64,000 bases of DNA from Heloderma charlesbogerti (taxonomy: Eukaryota; Chordata; Lepidosauria; Squamata; Helodermatidae). Each line of letters begins with the position of its first letter. The stretch's first letter is position 1. The notes beneath the pieces are model-generated. The model ran no database searches. It was not told the origin of the DNA and worked only from the letters and a program-made list of their open reading frames with translations. Of the stretch, positions 1-9,970 are shown piece after piece. Made by a program: the position numbers and the translations under genes. Where the stretch lies: positions 806,001 through 870,000 of the forward strand of contig JANEZZ010002675.1 of assembly GCA_026122225.1 (NCBI GenBank), in the 5' to 3' direction.

Positions 1-1645
1 TAAACTCTGAAAGCATGTGCATGCATCTGCTAATGCTTACGTGTTCTTCTCCCCATCTCTCCCCATTTCCCCTGGTTATGTTATGAATTTGTTGGGATTC
101 ATTTGTTGGGAACTCTCTTCCCCCCCCCCCCCAATCCTAAAGGTGCCCTTGGAGTAACAAAGGTTTGTAATGTTGCTGATCAGATAGGAATTCTGTCAGT
201 AGGAAATTATATACTAATAAACACTGCAATTGTCATGAACTTAGTGGTTTTAGGGTTTACTTCAAGCACTTTGAGTTCTGTATTAAGCAAGTAAAACAAC
301 AGTAAACCAATTTAACTCCTGAGAATACAGATATGAATAAGTTGCTACTTTACATGAAGGGCCCTAGCCACAGGGAACTTCTGCACAAACCACTGTGAGA
401 TTCATATGACTTATATGGAAGTTGTATGATGGGCTGGTGCAGGAGACATTCCAGATAGATTGTACCAAAGGTTAGCTGCTTCAATTTTTAACCCTTAAAA
501 TGAACACCACTAGATAACAATATGTTGAAAGACGTCTGCAACGTTCTGTCTAGAACACTGCTTTTCATTGTTGGTTTCATTGCATTCTGTGTATTTTGAT
601 TCATAAATATGTATGTTGGCTAAACATTTAAACATCAAAGTGGCAGTCTGACTAAAGATGCTTAAGATTATGCTGCATAGCTAAAATCTAGAGCCCTGAG
701 TGGCAATTCTGTGCTCTGGACTTTGGGGATGTAATACAGGTATAGCACTAGCTAAAAGACTGGCAGTGGGCATTGTCTGTGTTTCTGAAGACTTACTGGG
801 TTGTGTGACACATGCTTATTTCATGTGCATACATGTCAATGGGCTTGTTTTAGGATTTGATGCTCTTGGTTGTAGCCTATGGGTGTAATCTACCACATAG
901 TTATGCCTACCTGAAGTCAATGTGACTTCATGCGCCATGTTTCAACCTACGTATCCAGATACAGACACTGTAACTGTTTCTTTTGATTGCCCAGTCTGTG
1001 AGATTCAATTCAGAAAAGGTGTCCCCACCTAATGTTTCAAGCATGTTTTCTTCCACAAGTAAGAGAGAGAACTCAGCAAAGCTCAGTTTGAAGACACAAT
1101 ATTTTATTGGTGTCTGGATGCTAAAGCAATAGGCACACTGTCTATGTTCAGACCTGATATGAAGCCTAGGAGCTTGACCTTTCAAGGAGGCTAAAATTGG
1201 GGTTGCTTATGGCAGAATGTTTCAATATTCACAATTAGCCAAGTGCCTAGATCGAAATTTGATGCCTAGTCATTCTGGATTACCTTTCAGTAATTTGTTG
1301 CTCCCTAATTAAGCAGTTCCTCAATGATGTGGGAACTCCAATACATAAGAAAAGGCTTATTAGTTCACTGCAGTGGAGTGAGCAGTTCCATGTGTACAAT
1401 CTTTGTCTGATGAGAGCTGCTTTCTCCATTGAAAACCCTTGCACTGGAGCTGCTTTCTCCATTAAAAACCCTTGCACTGGAGCTGCATATGAGTATGAGA
1501 GCACACATGGAGCTCTACTCTGGGCCAGTTGTCTTTTATGGGATGTAAACCCTCCCCAAATTTGACATGAATTTAATTTGAATCTGTGTATGTGTTTTGG
1601 GAACAACATGTTTGCTTATTTTATTTTTTTTAACCTTGAAAACAG
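1..1645 (+). other. NAV3: NAV3 intron, 3' part (upstream intron)
   Basis: Non-coding sequence upstream of the first NAV3 exon in the window. It ends in a T-rich tract (about 1616-1633) and the acceptor AG at 1644-1645. It holds a C homopolymer at about 120-132 and a 33-bp tandem duplication at 1415-1480. Short open frames here show no family resemblance. Otherwise I see nothing recognisable. Confidence 0.8.
1415..1486 (+). repeat. 33-bp direct tandem duplication
   Basis: Units at 1415-1447 and 1448-1480 differ by one base (gaaaac versus aaaaac), followed by a partial third unit 'agctgc' at 1481-1486. It is intronic and has no apparent function. Confidence 0.9.
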
Positions 1646-1803
1646 ACTTCCAGGTCCTACCACGAGGGTTTCAGCTGCAGGCAGCGAAGCAAAAACTCGT
1701 GGTCCAGTTAGTGCCAACAACCGGCGCAGCCAGAGCTTTAACAACTATGATAAATCCAAACCCACAAGCCCACCATCCCTTCTATCAAATAGCAATGAGA
1801 AAG
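1646..1803 (+). CDS. NAV3: NAV3 internal exon A (158 bp)
   Basis: Coding exon of neuron navigator 3, a large microtubule plus-end-associated protein of neurons. The acceptor AG is at 1644-1645 behind a T-rich tract and the donor is AAG|gtaagt. The exon starts with the last base of a split codon and ends with the first base of the next (g at 1803), which is completed by 'ag' of exon B to give Glu. The peptide begins LPGPTTRV and contains RRSQSFNNYDKSKP, a block shared by vertebrate NAV proteins. Within the protein this is disordered, Ser/Pro/Asn-rich sequence with a basic RRSQS motif that could be phosphorylated (inference). NAV3 is preferred over NAV1 and NAV2 because of the exons that follow. 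It is separated from exon B by a 36.5-kb intron. Confidence 0.93.
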
Positions 1804-3584
1804 GTAAGTGAACTGAAGCATTTATTATTGTGTCCCATATACTATTCTCAAAAGCTAAATATCTATCTGGCCATCTTTCTTTCTTTTTTTATAAATGCTG
1901 TAAATATAGGGGCATGGCACAACCAAAGTAAACCATAAACGTGCTTAACTTTGGCTGGATTGTGCCCATAGGCCCTTCCATAAAACAGTTCTTGGTCTGA
2001 TGAACTTTTATAGAAATCACAGGGAATTTTCTTTGTGTGTGTATGTGATCTTTTGTATGTGTTCCTGTATCCTGTAGAGTTCTGATGGTCTCCTGGTTTC
2101 ATTAGAAAGTTTCCACAGCTTTTCTTAAATAAAGAGAGGACAAAAAAATATGCTACACATAAAATTTTGTATGTGCACTTGGACTGAACATGCACATATT
2201 TCACATTGATATTTTTATATTCATTGCATGTGGTGGGAGAGAACAGGTGGGACTCCACAAATACTTGAAAGTCAGAGAAAGATTGTCTTGAATAACCAGG
2301 AAACCATGATCCCCAATACATTCCCATTGGAGGAAGTCAATGGGTGGGTTTGGCTGCATGGTCGGAGCCTGATCAACTGTATCAGAGATTGGCAAGGATT
2401 TTTCCGCCGGTTGTGTCCTCCCTTTCCCAGCTGAAGGATGTCATCTGCTTTGTGGGCACTTTGGAACAGTGCACTGTCTTCGCTCCTTTTGCTTGTGATC
2501 CATTATGGTACTTCACTCCAAATCATTCCCCCCAAGAACCTCCATGCTAAGTCCCAAACAAATGTTTGCATATGTTGGGAGATCCATGAGGGAAAGCAGC
2601 TTTGGAGGCAGCTGAAGCAGAGCAGTGCTGGCTGGGAAAAGAGTTCAGCATCCCCTCAACACCTCTCCCCACTGCTTACCTGCTTCATATCGTCACCTCC
2701 CAAAGTGGTTTTGACAGAACAACAGGGCCATTGGGCATGAGCTACATACATTTGGAGTTTACTATGTAGTTCCTGTTGTCAAAGGAGGGGCAAGGGCACC
2801 CTTCTTTATAGATGACATTCAAGGAGGGCTGTGAAGGAATTCTTCCTCCTCTTAGTCCTGCTGAATCTCTGAACCCTGTTTTGTTCCATTGTTCTACTTT
2901 GCTTCTAGAGAAAAAGATAAGTGAAGCCTTGAATGGTATATGCATAGCATTTGCTCTTTGAAACCAGCTGGCTGCAGCCATGAAATATATATTCCTTGTT
3001 CAGCATAATTGAAGCAAATCCCCTTGTTGTTCTGTAACCTTTCCCATCAATGCATACGCATGCACACAAACAATTTCAATGAAAATCCTGTTGCCCTGGC
3101 ATCCATGTAATGTTTGCTTTGTTGCTTAGAAGGCAGCATCAGTCCAAGGAAAGTGGGAGCTGAAAATAAGCTACTAAGAAGAAACATATTTTTGATTAAC
3201 AGGAACAGAAAAAATAATCAGTGAAGGCATCCCCAGTGTTGGTGTATATGATGTATAAGCCTGTTGCCTCCTACCCTATCCTCTCCTCTACTTTCCATAG
3301 CAAAGGTGAAGGGTACAATTTAAATTTAATTTCAAGGATCATTGGATACAGGCTTGACAGCTGGAAACATGCTGTAGCTTTATAAATGGTACTGAAAAAT
3401 AAGGCATCTCATTATGAATGCCAAATACAGCATTTTCCTAAGAGGTGGAATTATGCTTATTGAAAATGGTCCTTTCACCTAACTTAAACCACTTGATCAG
3501 ATACTCAAAACATGACTTGGTGCCTTAGAAACTGTGCTGTATCACAGTTTAAGAGTATATGAAAATAGCTCGCCTTGTAGGTTT

Positions 3585-3770
3585 CCCTAAAACAAAAAGT
3601 TCTCAGGCAGCTTACAGAATAAAAGCAAACCAGCTTTTTAAAAAAACCAAATAGAGTAATACAATAAAATGTGAGGCAGCATTAAAACTCCAAACTGCAA
3701 TCAAAAACAAAGAGTAGAGGATAAAACATAAAGGCTTAAACTGATTTAAAAGCAAGAACTAGATTTAAAG
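3585..3770 (-). mobile_element. LINE 3'-UTR fragment (degraded)
   Basis: An A-rich stretch with 'aggcagcttacagaataaaa' resembles, on the minus strand, the 3' UTR of the L2/CR1-like LINEs found at 20.1 and 44.4 kb. It is short and diverged, and no coding part remains. Confidence 0.45.
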
Positions 3771-3840
3771 ATTATGGAATGATTAGTTTGTTCCTCATAA
3801 AGCCAGGTAGTCTATATTCATGGCTTTGGTCTACTCAAAT

Positions 3841-4025
3841 GGGAGGGGCTATAGCTAAGTGTGACAAAGCCCCTGCTTGGCATGCAGAAGGCTCCAGGTT
3901 TGATCTCTGGCATCTCCAGGTAGGGCTGGGAAAATTCCTGCCTGGAACCCTGTGGAGCCACAGCCAGTCAGCGTCAACAATACTGGGCCAGATGGACCAA
4001 TCATCTGAATCTGTCTAAGGTCGTT
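3841..4025 (+). mobile_element. tRNA-derived SINE, family A
   Basis: The head contains tRNA-like B-box sequence (ggtttgatctctggc) after 'tggcatgcagaaggc'. The body ends with 'ctgggccagatggaccaat'. The same head and body recur at 56501-56694 (most complete) and 53020-53190, with partial copies at 51226-51325 and, inverted, at 16285-16445. It is a Pol III-type retroposon mobilised by a partner LINE (family knowledge). Confidence 0.75.
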
Positions 4026-4164
4026 TCCTACGTCCCTAATGTTATCAGGCCCAGGTTTTCTTTCCCATTAATGATTACTGTAATTAATGCAATTCATTAA
4101 TGAGTTCTGTAATTATCTGGCTCTTCATACTTGGGATTTGCTTCTTTTTTCTTGTAATAGTTGG

Positions 4165-4535
4165 GGGAGCTTCAAATCATCAGCACAATAATACCAATGA
4201 CATACCGTGGACAGAGTATCTGGCAGGAGCTCTTCGGACGGTGCATTGCAACACCCACCCTCTGGAACGCTTTGCCAATTGGCATTAGACAGCCCCCCAC
4301 AGTTCTGACATTTAGACCTCTTCTTAAAATTGATCTCTTCACTCAGGCTTTCCCTGAAGTGTGACCTAGGAAGGTATTATGTTTGTAGCACACAGTAGAG
4401 CGTGCAGTTTTACTGCTGATCAATTTTGTATTGTGTTGTTATACTTTATTGTTGTTCTGATTCCATTGCATTTTATGTTCACTGCTTTGATGCAGTATAT
4501 AAATTTGAGTAATAAATAAATAATAAATGCATGCT
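4165..4535 (+). mobile_element. L2/CR1-like LINE, 3' end
   Basis: A short frame (4161-4364) encodes TLWNALPIGIRQ followed by LLKIDLFTQAFPEV. This is the conserved C-terminus of Jockey-superfamily ORF2 proteins, and the related peptide LWNSLPLEVRQ is seen at 13.97-14.24 kb. After the stop comes an A/T-rich 3' UTR ending in aataaataaataa at about 4510-4530. The copy is severely 5'-truncated. Confidence 0.7.
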
Positions 4536-4539
4536 TACT

Positions 4540-4735
4540 CAGAAGACCTGCTCACAGGTGAATTATACATAGGATTACAGCACCAGGCTTTAATCCCTGC
4601 TCAGCTGTCAGCCATGAAACTCACCAGGTGACTTTGGACTAGTCACTGTCCTAATTTACATTATCCCATGAATGTTGTGAGAACTTGCCATGTGAACTCC
4701 GCTGAGCTTCTTGAATGAAAGGTACTAATGTGAAA
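4540..4735 (+). mobile_element. MITE half and tRNA-derived SINE, family B (degraded)
   Basis: 4545-4583 matches one arm of the Harbinger-like MITE ('cttactcagaag...cataggattacagc'). It is followed by 'caccaggtgactttggacta', part of SINE family B, which reads clearly in the opposite orientation at 30265-30505. Both are old and incomplete. Confidence 0.5.
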
Positions 4736-5004
4736 AACAGCAGGAAAATGACTCTTTCATTCCTCCAGTCCTTTAAAAGAAGGGATTAGATTAAACGGTT
4801 GTTAGCTACTGAAGCTAATCAAGACAAGAAAGTATCTTTCATTGGATGTTCAGGTAAAGTCAGGTACTGTCCTCAGCTAGTGGCCATATGTAGAAAGATG
4901 AAATGCAGAGGAAAGTAAAATATGTACCTTCCTGAGATATTGCTGCCACCTAGTGAGAAAGACTGATAACTTCTTCAGGTACTATAATATTCAGTGGCTG
5001 GATA

Positions 5005-5095
5005 GCATTTCCCAACCTGGTGAACTACTATTTCCATCATCCCTCTAGCCGGCGTGGCTGACTGCAGGGCACCGGGTTGGAGAAGGTGCATCATC
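5005..5095. mobile_element. hAT-like MITE fragment
   Basis: It begins 'cccaacctggtgaacta' and ends 'caccgggttgg', the terminal inverted repeats of the short palindromic hAT-like MITE family seen more completely at 28073, 40006 and 51871. The centre is shortened. Confidence 0.55.
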
Positions 5096-5297
5096 CTGTT
5101 TGTGAATACTGTGTATACAGAATGAAGGATCTTGTTTAGTTTTAAATCACGAAATACCTGTAATTAGTCCTGTGAAGTGTGATTTTCCTCTATCCTCACA
5201 CTCTTGATTTTTCAAAATTTGTATCATTACTGCATTTTCAAGTGATTTCATATGGAATGAGACTGCCTGTCGATACAAGGTCAGTGAAAGCTTGTTA

Positions 5298-6263
5298 GGG
5301 TGCAGTCCTGTTGGGGCAGGCAGCCTCCTCTGAACTCAGAGGCAACCACCTATCCAATGTAGGGCAGGAGAAGTGCAGAGGGGATCGTCCCCTCCACACT
5401 TCATGTCAGGAGCAGCCTAGCTGCCTCTTGCAGCCCCCGCCAACTCAGGACACAGACAACGAGGAATTCTTTCCGAGACTTTATTCCTTTATTACTTTAT
5501 GACTCTTTCAGATACTAATCACTAGCGACAAAGCAAGGAACAGCACTGGGGAAAGACGGCAGAGTAGCCTAAGCTCCAGGTAAGGCAGTTGGTCCCTGTT
5601 TGAAGGAGAACCACGGGAAGACACTGGACTTATGGGCTAGGGAGAGATCCTCCCTCTTTCCCTTAGGTCCTCGGGACACAACCATTGTTTGCGCACCAAA
5701 TGAGCAGTAAGCCTCCTTTCTGCACCCTCCATCTGTCGTTGCTCCCTGCGTCTGCGCCGAGTGTCCAGCAAGCCCCCCTCCAGCGCTCTCTCACTGCCAG
5801 GGTCACTATCTATCCCAGGAATGCTGGCAGGAAGAATCTCTTCCAGCTGCTGCGCTTGTGAGAGATGAGCAACCTCCTCTCCCATGGATTGCTGTTCTTG
5901 CTCAGAATCAGAACTGCTTTGGGGCTCTATTGGCTCAGTTTCCACCCTGACACTTCAGCCACCCTGCATGTGGGACTTGGAGCACAGGAAGCGGCAGTTG
6001 GACAATGCATAGGATGTATTCTACCGGCATTTCCGACTTCCCCATCCCGACACGCCCCCAGGAACATCCCGTTCCTGCTCTGTGCTCCTCTTCTGAGCGC
6101 AGAGTGCAGGGCCATTCCCCGCTGCCTACAAGGCAGCGCAGGAGGGGGTGGAGGTCAGTTCTCAGGGAACTGACCTCGGAGCGTGGGCCCTGAGGTTGGT
6201 TCCTGAGAACAAATCTATCCTATGGCCATCTAACCGCTTACTAGTGGCCATAGGATTGCGCCC
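5298..6263. mobile_element. Harbinger-like non-autonomous element (long MITE family, copy 1)
   Basis: Termini GGGTGCAGTCC and GGATTGCGCCC are inverted repeats flanked by TTA on both sides (5295-5297 and 6264-6266), the 3-bp TWA duplication typical of PIF/Harbinger. The arms share internal blocks with copies at 15172-15610 and 17329-17772: 'accacctatcc', the 'gggaactgacct' block and 'ccataggattg'. The middle (about 5440-5985) is absent from the other two copies and looks like a later insertion. No transposase is encoded. Confidence 0.65.
5440..5985 (-). mobile_element. Insertion inside the MITE, LTR-like, with a 102-codon frame
   Basis: On the minus strand a frame at 5945-5637 starts METEPIEPQSSSDSEQEQQS and continues with Glu, Arg and Gln-rich sequence containing TRRRRREQRQMEG. 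I do not recognise it. It could be a gag-like remnant. Downstream of its stop the minus strand has AATAAA (about 5490) and later 'ggcgggggctgca', compatible with the R-U5 end of an LTR ending in CA. I found no convincing target duplication or second LTR, so the class (ERV, Gypsy or DIRS-like) is open. Confidence 0.35.
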
Positions 6264-6266
6264 TTA

Positions 6267-7126
6267 GTAGGAGTGCACGAAAGCCACTTACCTGGTCTCG
6301 CAGCTTTTCGTGGTGGGGGGGAGGCGCTTCGCTGCTCTCCCCCCAAAGTTCAGGCCGGGGGGGAGGCTTCCCGCCCCGCCCGGCCGAAATTCAGGCCGGG
6401 GGGGAGGCTTCCCGCCTCGCCCGGCTGCGAAATAAAAAGTTAAAAAAAAAAACGCCCCGGTGATAGGCTACGTGACGATTAACGTAGCCTGTCACGGCTA
6501 GATCTGCAAAGTCAGCCGTGATAGGCTACGTAAATCGTCACATAGCCTATCACGGGTGACTTAAAAAAAAAAAAAAAAAAAAAGCGGGTACGCAAATGGC
6601 GGCCTCCATAGGGAGCCGCCATTCGTGTTCCTTATTTGGTCGCCGTAGTCTACATAATCTTTACGTAGACTACAGCGACCAAAAAAGGAACGTGAATGGC
6701 GGCTCCCTATGGGGGCCGCCATTAGCCGTATGCGCTTTTTTTTTTTTTTAAGTCACCCGTGATAGGCTATGTGACGATTTACGTAGCCTATCACGGCTGA
6801 CTTTGCAAATCTAGCCATGATAGGCTACGTTAATCGTCACGTAGCCTATCACGGGGGCGTTTTTGTTTTTTTTTTACTTTTATTGGAATGGCGGCGGTGG
6901 CAGTCGGTTGAAAGACCGGCTGCCGCCCTCGCCCCTGACGAAGACCCAACGAACCGCCGCCGGGACCGGCCGCCGGGAGGGACATTCGGGAAAGGTAAGT
7001 CCCGTCCCGGGGGGGTGTGGGGTGCGGGGGGGTGCAGAGAATTTCTCCCCGAAACGTCTTCGGGGGGCCGAACACGTTGGCGCTCGGCCCCCCGAAGTTT
7101 CGGGGAGAAATTCTCCGCCATCCCTA
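6267..7126. mobile_element. CpG-rich non-autonomous DNA element with nested palindrome
   Basis: The right end reads '...ccgccatccctag' and the left end 'tagtaggagtgcacgaaag', compatible with a diverged TAGGGATG-type terminal inverted repeat. The interior is far more CpG-rich than the flanking intron. It contains G/C-rich direct repeats at 6347-6390 and 6388-6424, a giant palindrome at about 6441-6875, and a second hairpin at 7034-7118 whose arms both contain 'ttcggggagaaattct' or its complement. No transposase frame is present. The open frames of 81-128 codons are by-products of G/C richness and symmetry. Confidence 0.55.
6441..6875. repeat. Nested inverted repeat (about 215-bp arms)
   Basis: The two halves pair around a 3-base centre at 6658-6660. 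The innermost stem is 6638-6657 with 6661-6680. Outside it come paired blocks carrying 'atggcggc...ccctat', then poly-A/poly-T tracts (6562-6582 and 6737-6750), then 'gataggctacg' blocks. Each arm itself contains two smaller hairpins built from 'gtgataggctacg' and 'cgtagcctatcac' (6459-6495, 6519-6555, 6759-6796, 6818-6855). DNA or RNA of this segment should fold into a long branched stem. Confidence 0.9.
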
Positions 7127-7290
7127 GTCATACTATATTTTGTGGAATGGCTGGGATAAGGCCATTCGGGGGTTCTCAACTTTTGCTTTTTGAGCATTTG
7201 TAAAAACTTGGAAGAGAGTGATTAGGTACTGTTGTGTTTGTTACCTTTTAGCAAGGGTAGAGAAGCAGCATGACTTTGGGAGCCGTGATA

Positions 7291-7700
7291 CAACTAGGGA
7301 TGGGCAGACAAGCCATGTTCAAATCTCCCAAGATTCTCTGTACATCAGCTTGATGCTTGTCTCTCTTCGATTTGCGCTCACATTTGCATTCCCTGTTTGT
7401 TTTATGCAAACAGGGAAATTGCACAAAATGAACATGATCAAATTTGAAAATTACACAAACCTCAGATTTGTGCAAATTTCTAAATTTGCACAAATTTTCC
7501 CCATAGACTATTTCCCCGTAAAATGGCACATTTTCAAAGTTGCGCGATTGCAAACTTTTTCTCATCAATATTTCTCAAACACAAGCTTTTGAGAATTTGT
7601 GAACATTTTCAGAGAACATGGTCTCCTCCCCATGCTTGTGTTCAGGGTTGCGAAAAGTGAATGTGATCATAAACCAAAGTCTTGAACATCCCTATGTGCA
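7291..7700. mobile_element. Possible hAT-like non-autonomous element, AAATTTG-rich
   Basis: It starts 'ctagggatgggcagac' and ends 'cttgaacatccctatg', short terminal inverted repeats. The inside has many short palindromes such as 'cctgtttg...caaacagg' (7392-7414) and runs of aaatttgcac/gtgcaaattt. Similar texture occurs at 16500-16885. I found no certain target duplication. Confidence 0.4.
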
Positions 7701-7753
7701 ACCCCACTGCCCCTTTTACTCACTAGTCTTTTTATAGCTATGCTCACCCTGTT

Positions 7754-7830
7754 CATAGAATCATAGAATAGTGGGGTTCGAAGGGGCCTACAAGACCATC
7801 GAGTCCAACCCCCTGCTCAATGCCAGATTA
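7754..7830 (-). mobile_element. CR1 LINE 3' end
   Basis: 'tcatagaatcatagaatag' is the reverse complement of the short ATTCTATG tandem that ends CR1 elements, followed by 'ggcctacaagaccatcgagt'. It matches the end of the + strand CR1 at 51326-51758. The copy is 5'-truncated and non-coding. Confidence 0.8.
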
Positions 7831-8089
7831 CTCATTATTTATATTAGTAATGTGTGCATAGGGCTTGTGAGGATTGTTGTTGTTTTATGCATATCCCCAC
7901 TTTTTAGCAGTTAAAATGTATTATATTCTTCTACTTCTTCAAAAACCCAGTGGGATCAATTCTTTCTTCTTTTTTACTCTTAATTTAAGCTTTCCTTATA
8001 ATAGAAATACAAAAAAATTAATAATTTATCAATTTGCAATCAGTATGTAATCTTTGTTTTGATATGAAAATAAAGTAGAGGACAGAGTA

Positions 8090-8205
8090 AGTAGCTCACA
8101 ATATTGTTGTTACTATTTTATTGTGGATTTTACTGTTGTTAGTCACCTTGAGCATTTTATGGAAAGATGGGGCACAAATGTAATAAATAAATAAATAAAT
8201 AAGAA
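8090..8205 (+). mobile_element. LINE or SINE 3' tail with (AAAT)n
   Basis: 'agtcaccttgagcatttta' followed by 'ggggcacaaatgtaataaat' and an AAAT tandem is the tail shared with 31170-31235 and 22600-22660. It is a degraded retroposon 3' end without coding capacity. Confidence 0.55.
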
Positions 8206-9434
8206 GGAACTACTTACTGCAGTGTAAAACATTTAAAAAAGGGGACCATATTTTTATCAATCTGATCTATAGAATTATTGTGATTAATGGAGCTCTTTGA
8301 TTTCCAGTGGAGCAACATGAGCATTTTAGACATAAGAAAGCTTCTACAGAGTCAACATTGTTTGGGTTCAAACAACCTGCAAATAGAGGGGAAATTTTCT
8401 ACAATTGCCTGAATAAATGCAATTGATTGATTGTACTGTAGCCCAAGCCATACCAATATAGAGAAAAGCATCCATCCAAATATGGTACAGCCAATGGCAA
8501 CCCCACAACATAGATGAACAAGCTTTCATAATACCACATCTCCATCATTTATCAGAAATTGAAATCCCTCTAGAAGAGAAGCTTTACCAGTGCCCAGTGT
8601 CCTCTGTTCATTATTTCTGAACATTATTTCTTTATGCACAGATCTCCTTGCAAATGAATAGAAACCCAATGAACAATTTTGTATACAGCAACATTGTGTC
8701 ATCACCCTTCTTTGTTTAAAATGTTGTATTCATTTTCACTATAATTAGCAACTTTATAATAGCATTAGCAGTTTAGGCATTATGTTTTGATATGAATTGT
8801 TGCACTTCTTGGCATTTTAAAAGTGTTTTTTGTTCTGTTTTTTGTAATGGCCAAGCAACTGAACGTAGCTCTAATTACAGTGTAGTGTTACGAAGAAATG
8901 ATGAAGCATTCAAGCTTGTGATTTCTGCTGTCACCCGCATGCCTTGGTGTAATTAAAACCTTGTAATTCACATCTGAATTGTCACTGTCACTTAGCCATT
9001 GCTTATCTAAATGTACCCCCTGTCTGGTTTTTCTCTTACATGTGAGCCTGTGAATAAACCCCAGCATAAAAAACATCTGCCCCCTGGACAAGGTCATTGT
9101 TAACTCTTCTTAATTACTTGAGACTTTTCCCGTGCAATCTAAACAAACATACACTATCTATGCAGAAACCTAACATTCATTGTTCTGCATATTGTCCCTT
9201 GGGATACATTTATCTCTAAGTCTCCTCGCATTTAATATCCCCATGGATATTTCTCATTATATATTGTCATTTAAATAAACAAGCAGTTGTTCTAATTCAA
9301 ATTCAGTGACAGGAAGTATATTCCTCTGAAACGCTGATGTTTCCTTCATAGTTTGAATTGCAGAAAACAAGGTATAGTATCAAGATTAACACTTAACAAA
9401 GAAACACAAGCCTCCTTACCAGTGTGCCCATATG

Positions 9435-9560
9435 TCTCGTTCCTAAGGACTAGCAAACTTCAATTTTGAAATCCTGTCTCGTTCATAAGGACTAGCAAAC
9501 TTCAATTTTGAAATCCTATATCTCGTTCATAAGGACTAGCAAACTTCAGTTTTGAAATCC
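9435..9560 (+). repeat. Three-copy tandem repeat, period 42-44 bp
   Basis: Units start at 9435, 9477 and 9521. Each reads tctcgttc(c/a)taaggac...gaaatcc and they differ at only a few positions. They are contiguous, with no spacers, so this is not a CRISPR array. Confidence 0.95.
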
Positions 9561-9970
9561 AAGCATTTTAGCTTTTTCTGACTAGCTGGTTACTAGTTGG
9601 TTCATTTCCTTAACTGCATTGTTTGTCTTGGATGTGCCCCAATCCTGACATTGACTTGATCATAAAACTATGCTGCAAATCTGTCTTATTGAGCCCTTTT
9701 AATGACCTACAACAGAGGAATATTATTTTTATTTGAAATTGTTCTCTTCATTATAAAAAGCTGACTTCAATATAATCCTCCTGATAGCAGTAGAAATCTG
9801 GGGGAACGCTGGAAGCATTTTTATTTCAGTGAAAGATAAATGTTAGTGTAGTGTGTGTGGTGTATTTAATAAAATTTGAGATGACCATTAGTCTATTGCA
9901 TATTAAAGAGAATCTGTCTTTTCCAAGTATTTGTTAGATGTCCTTTTCATAAAAATTAACAGTGAAGCTT

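Noticed and set aside
6817..7203. Overlapping frames of 81-128 codons on both strands
   Set aside because: They come from the GC-rich element with few stop codons. There is no domain and no codon pattern of a real gene.
9435..9560. Possible CRISPR array
   Set aside because: Units are directly adjacent with no spacers, and the host is a vertebrate.
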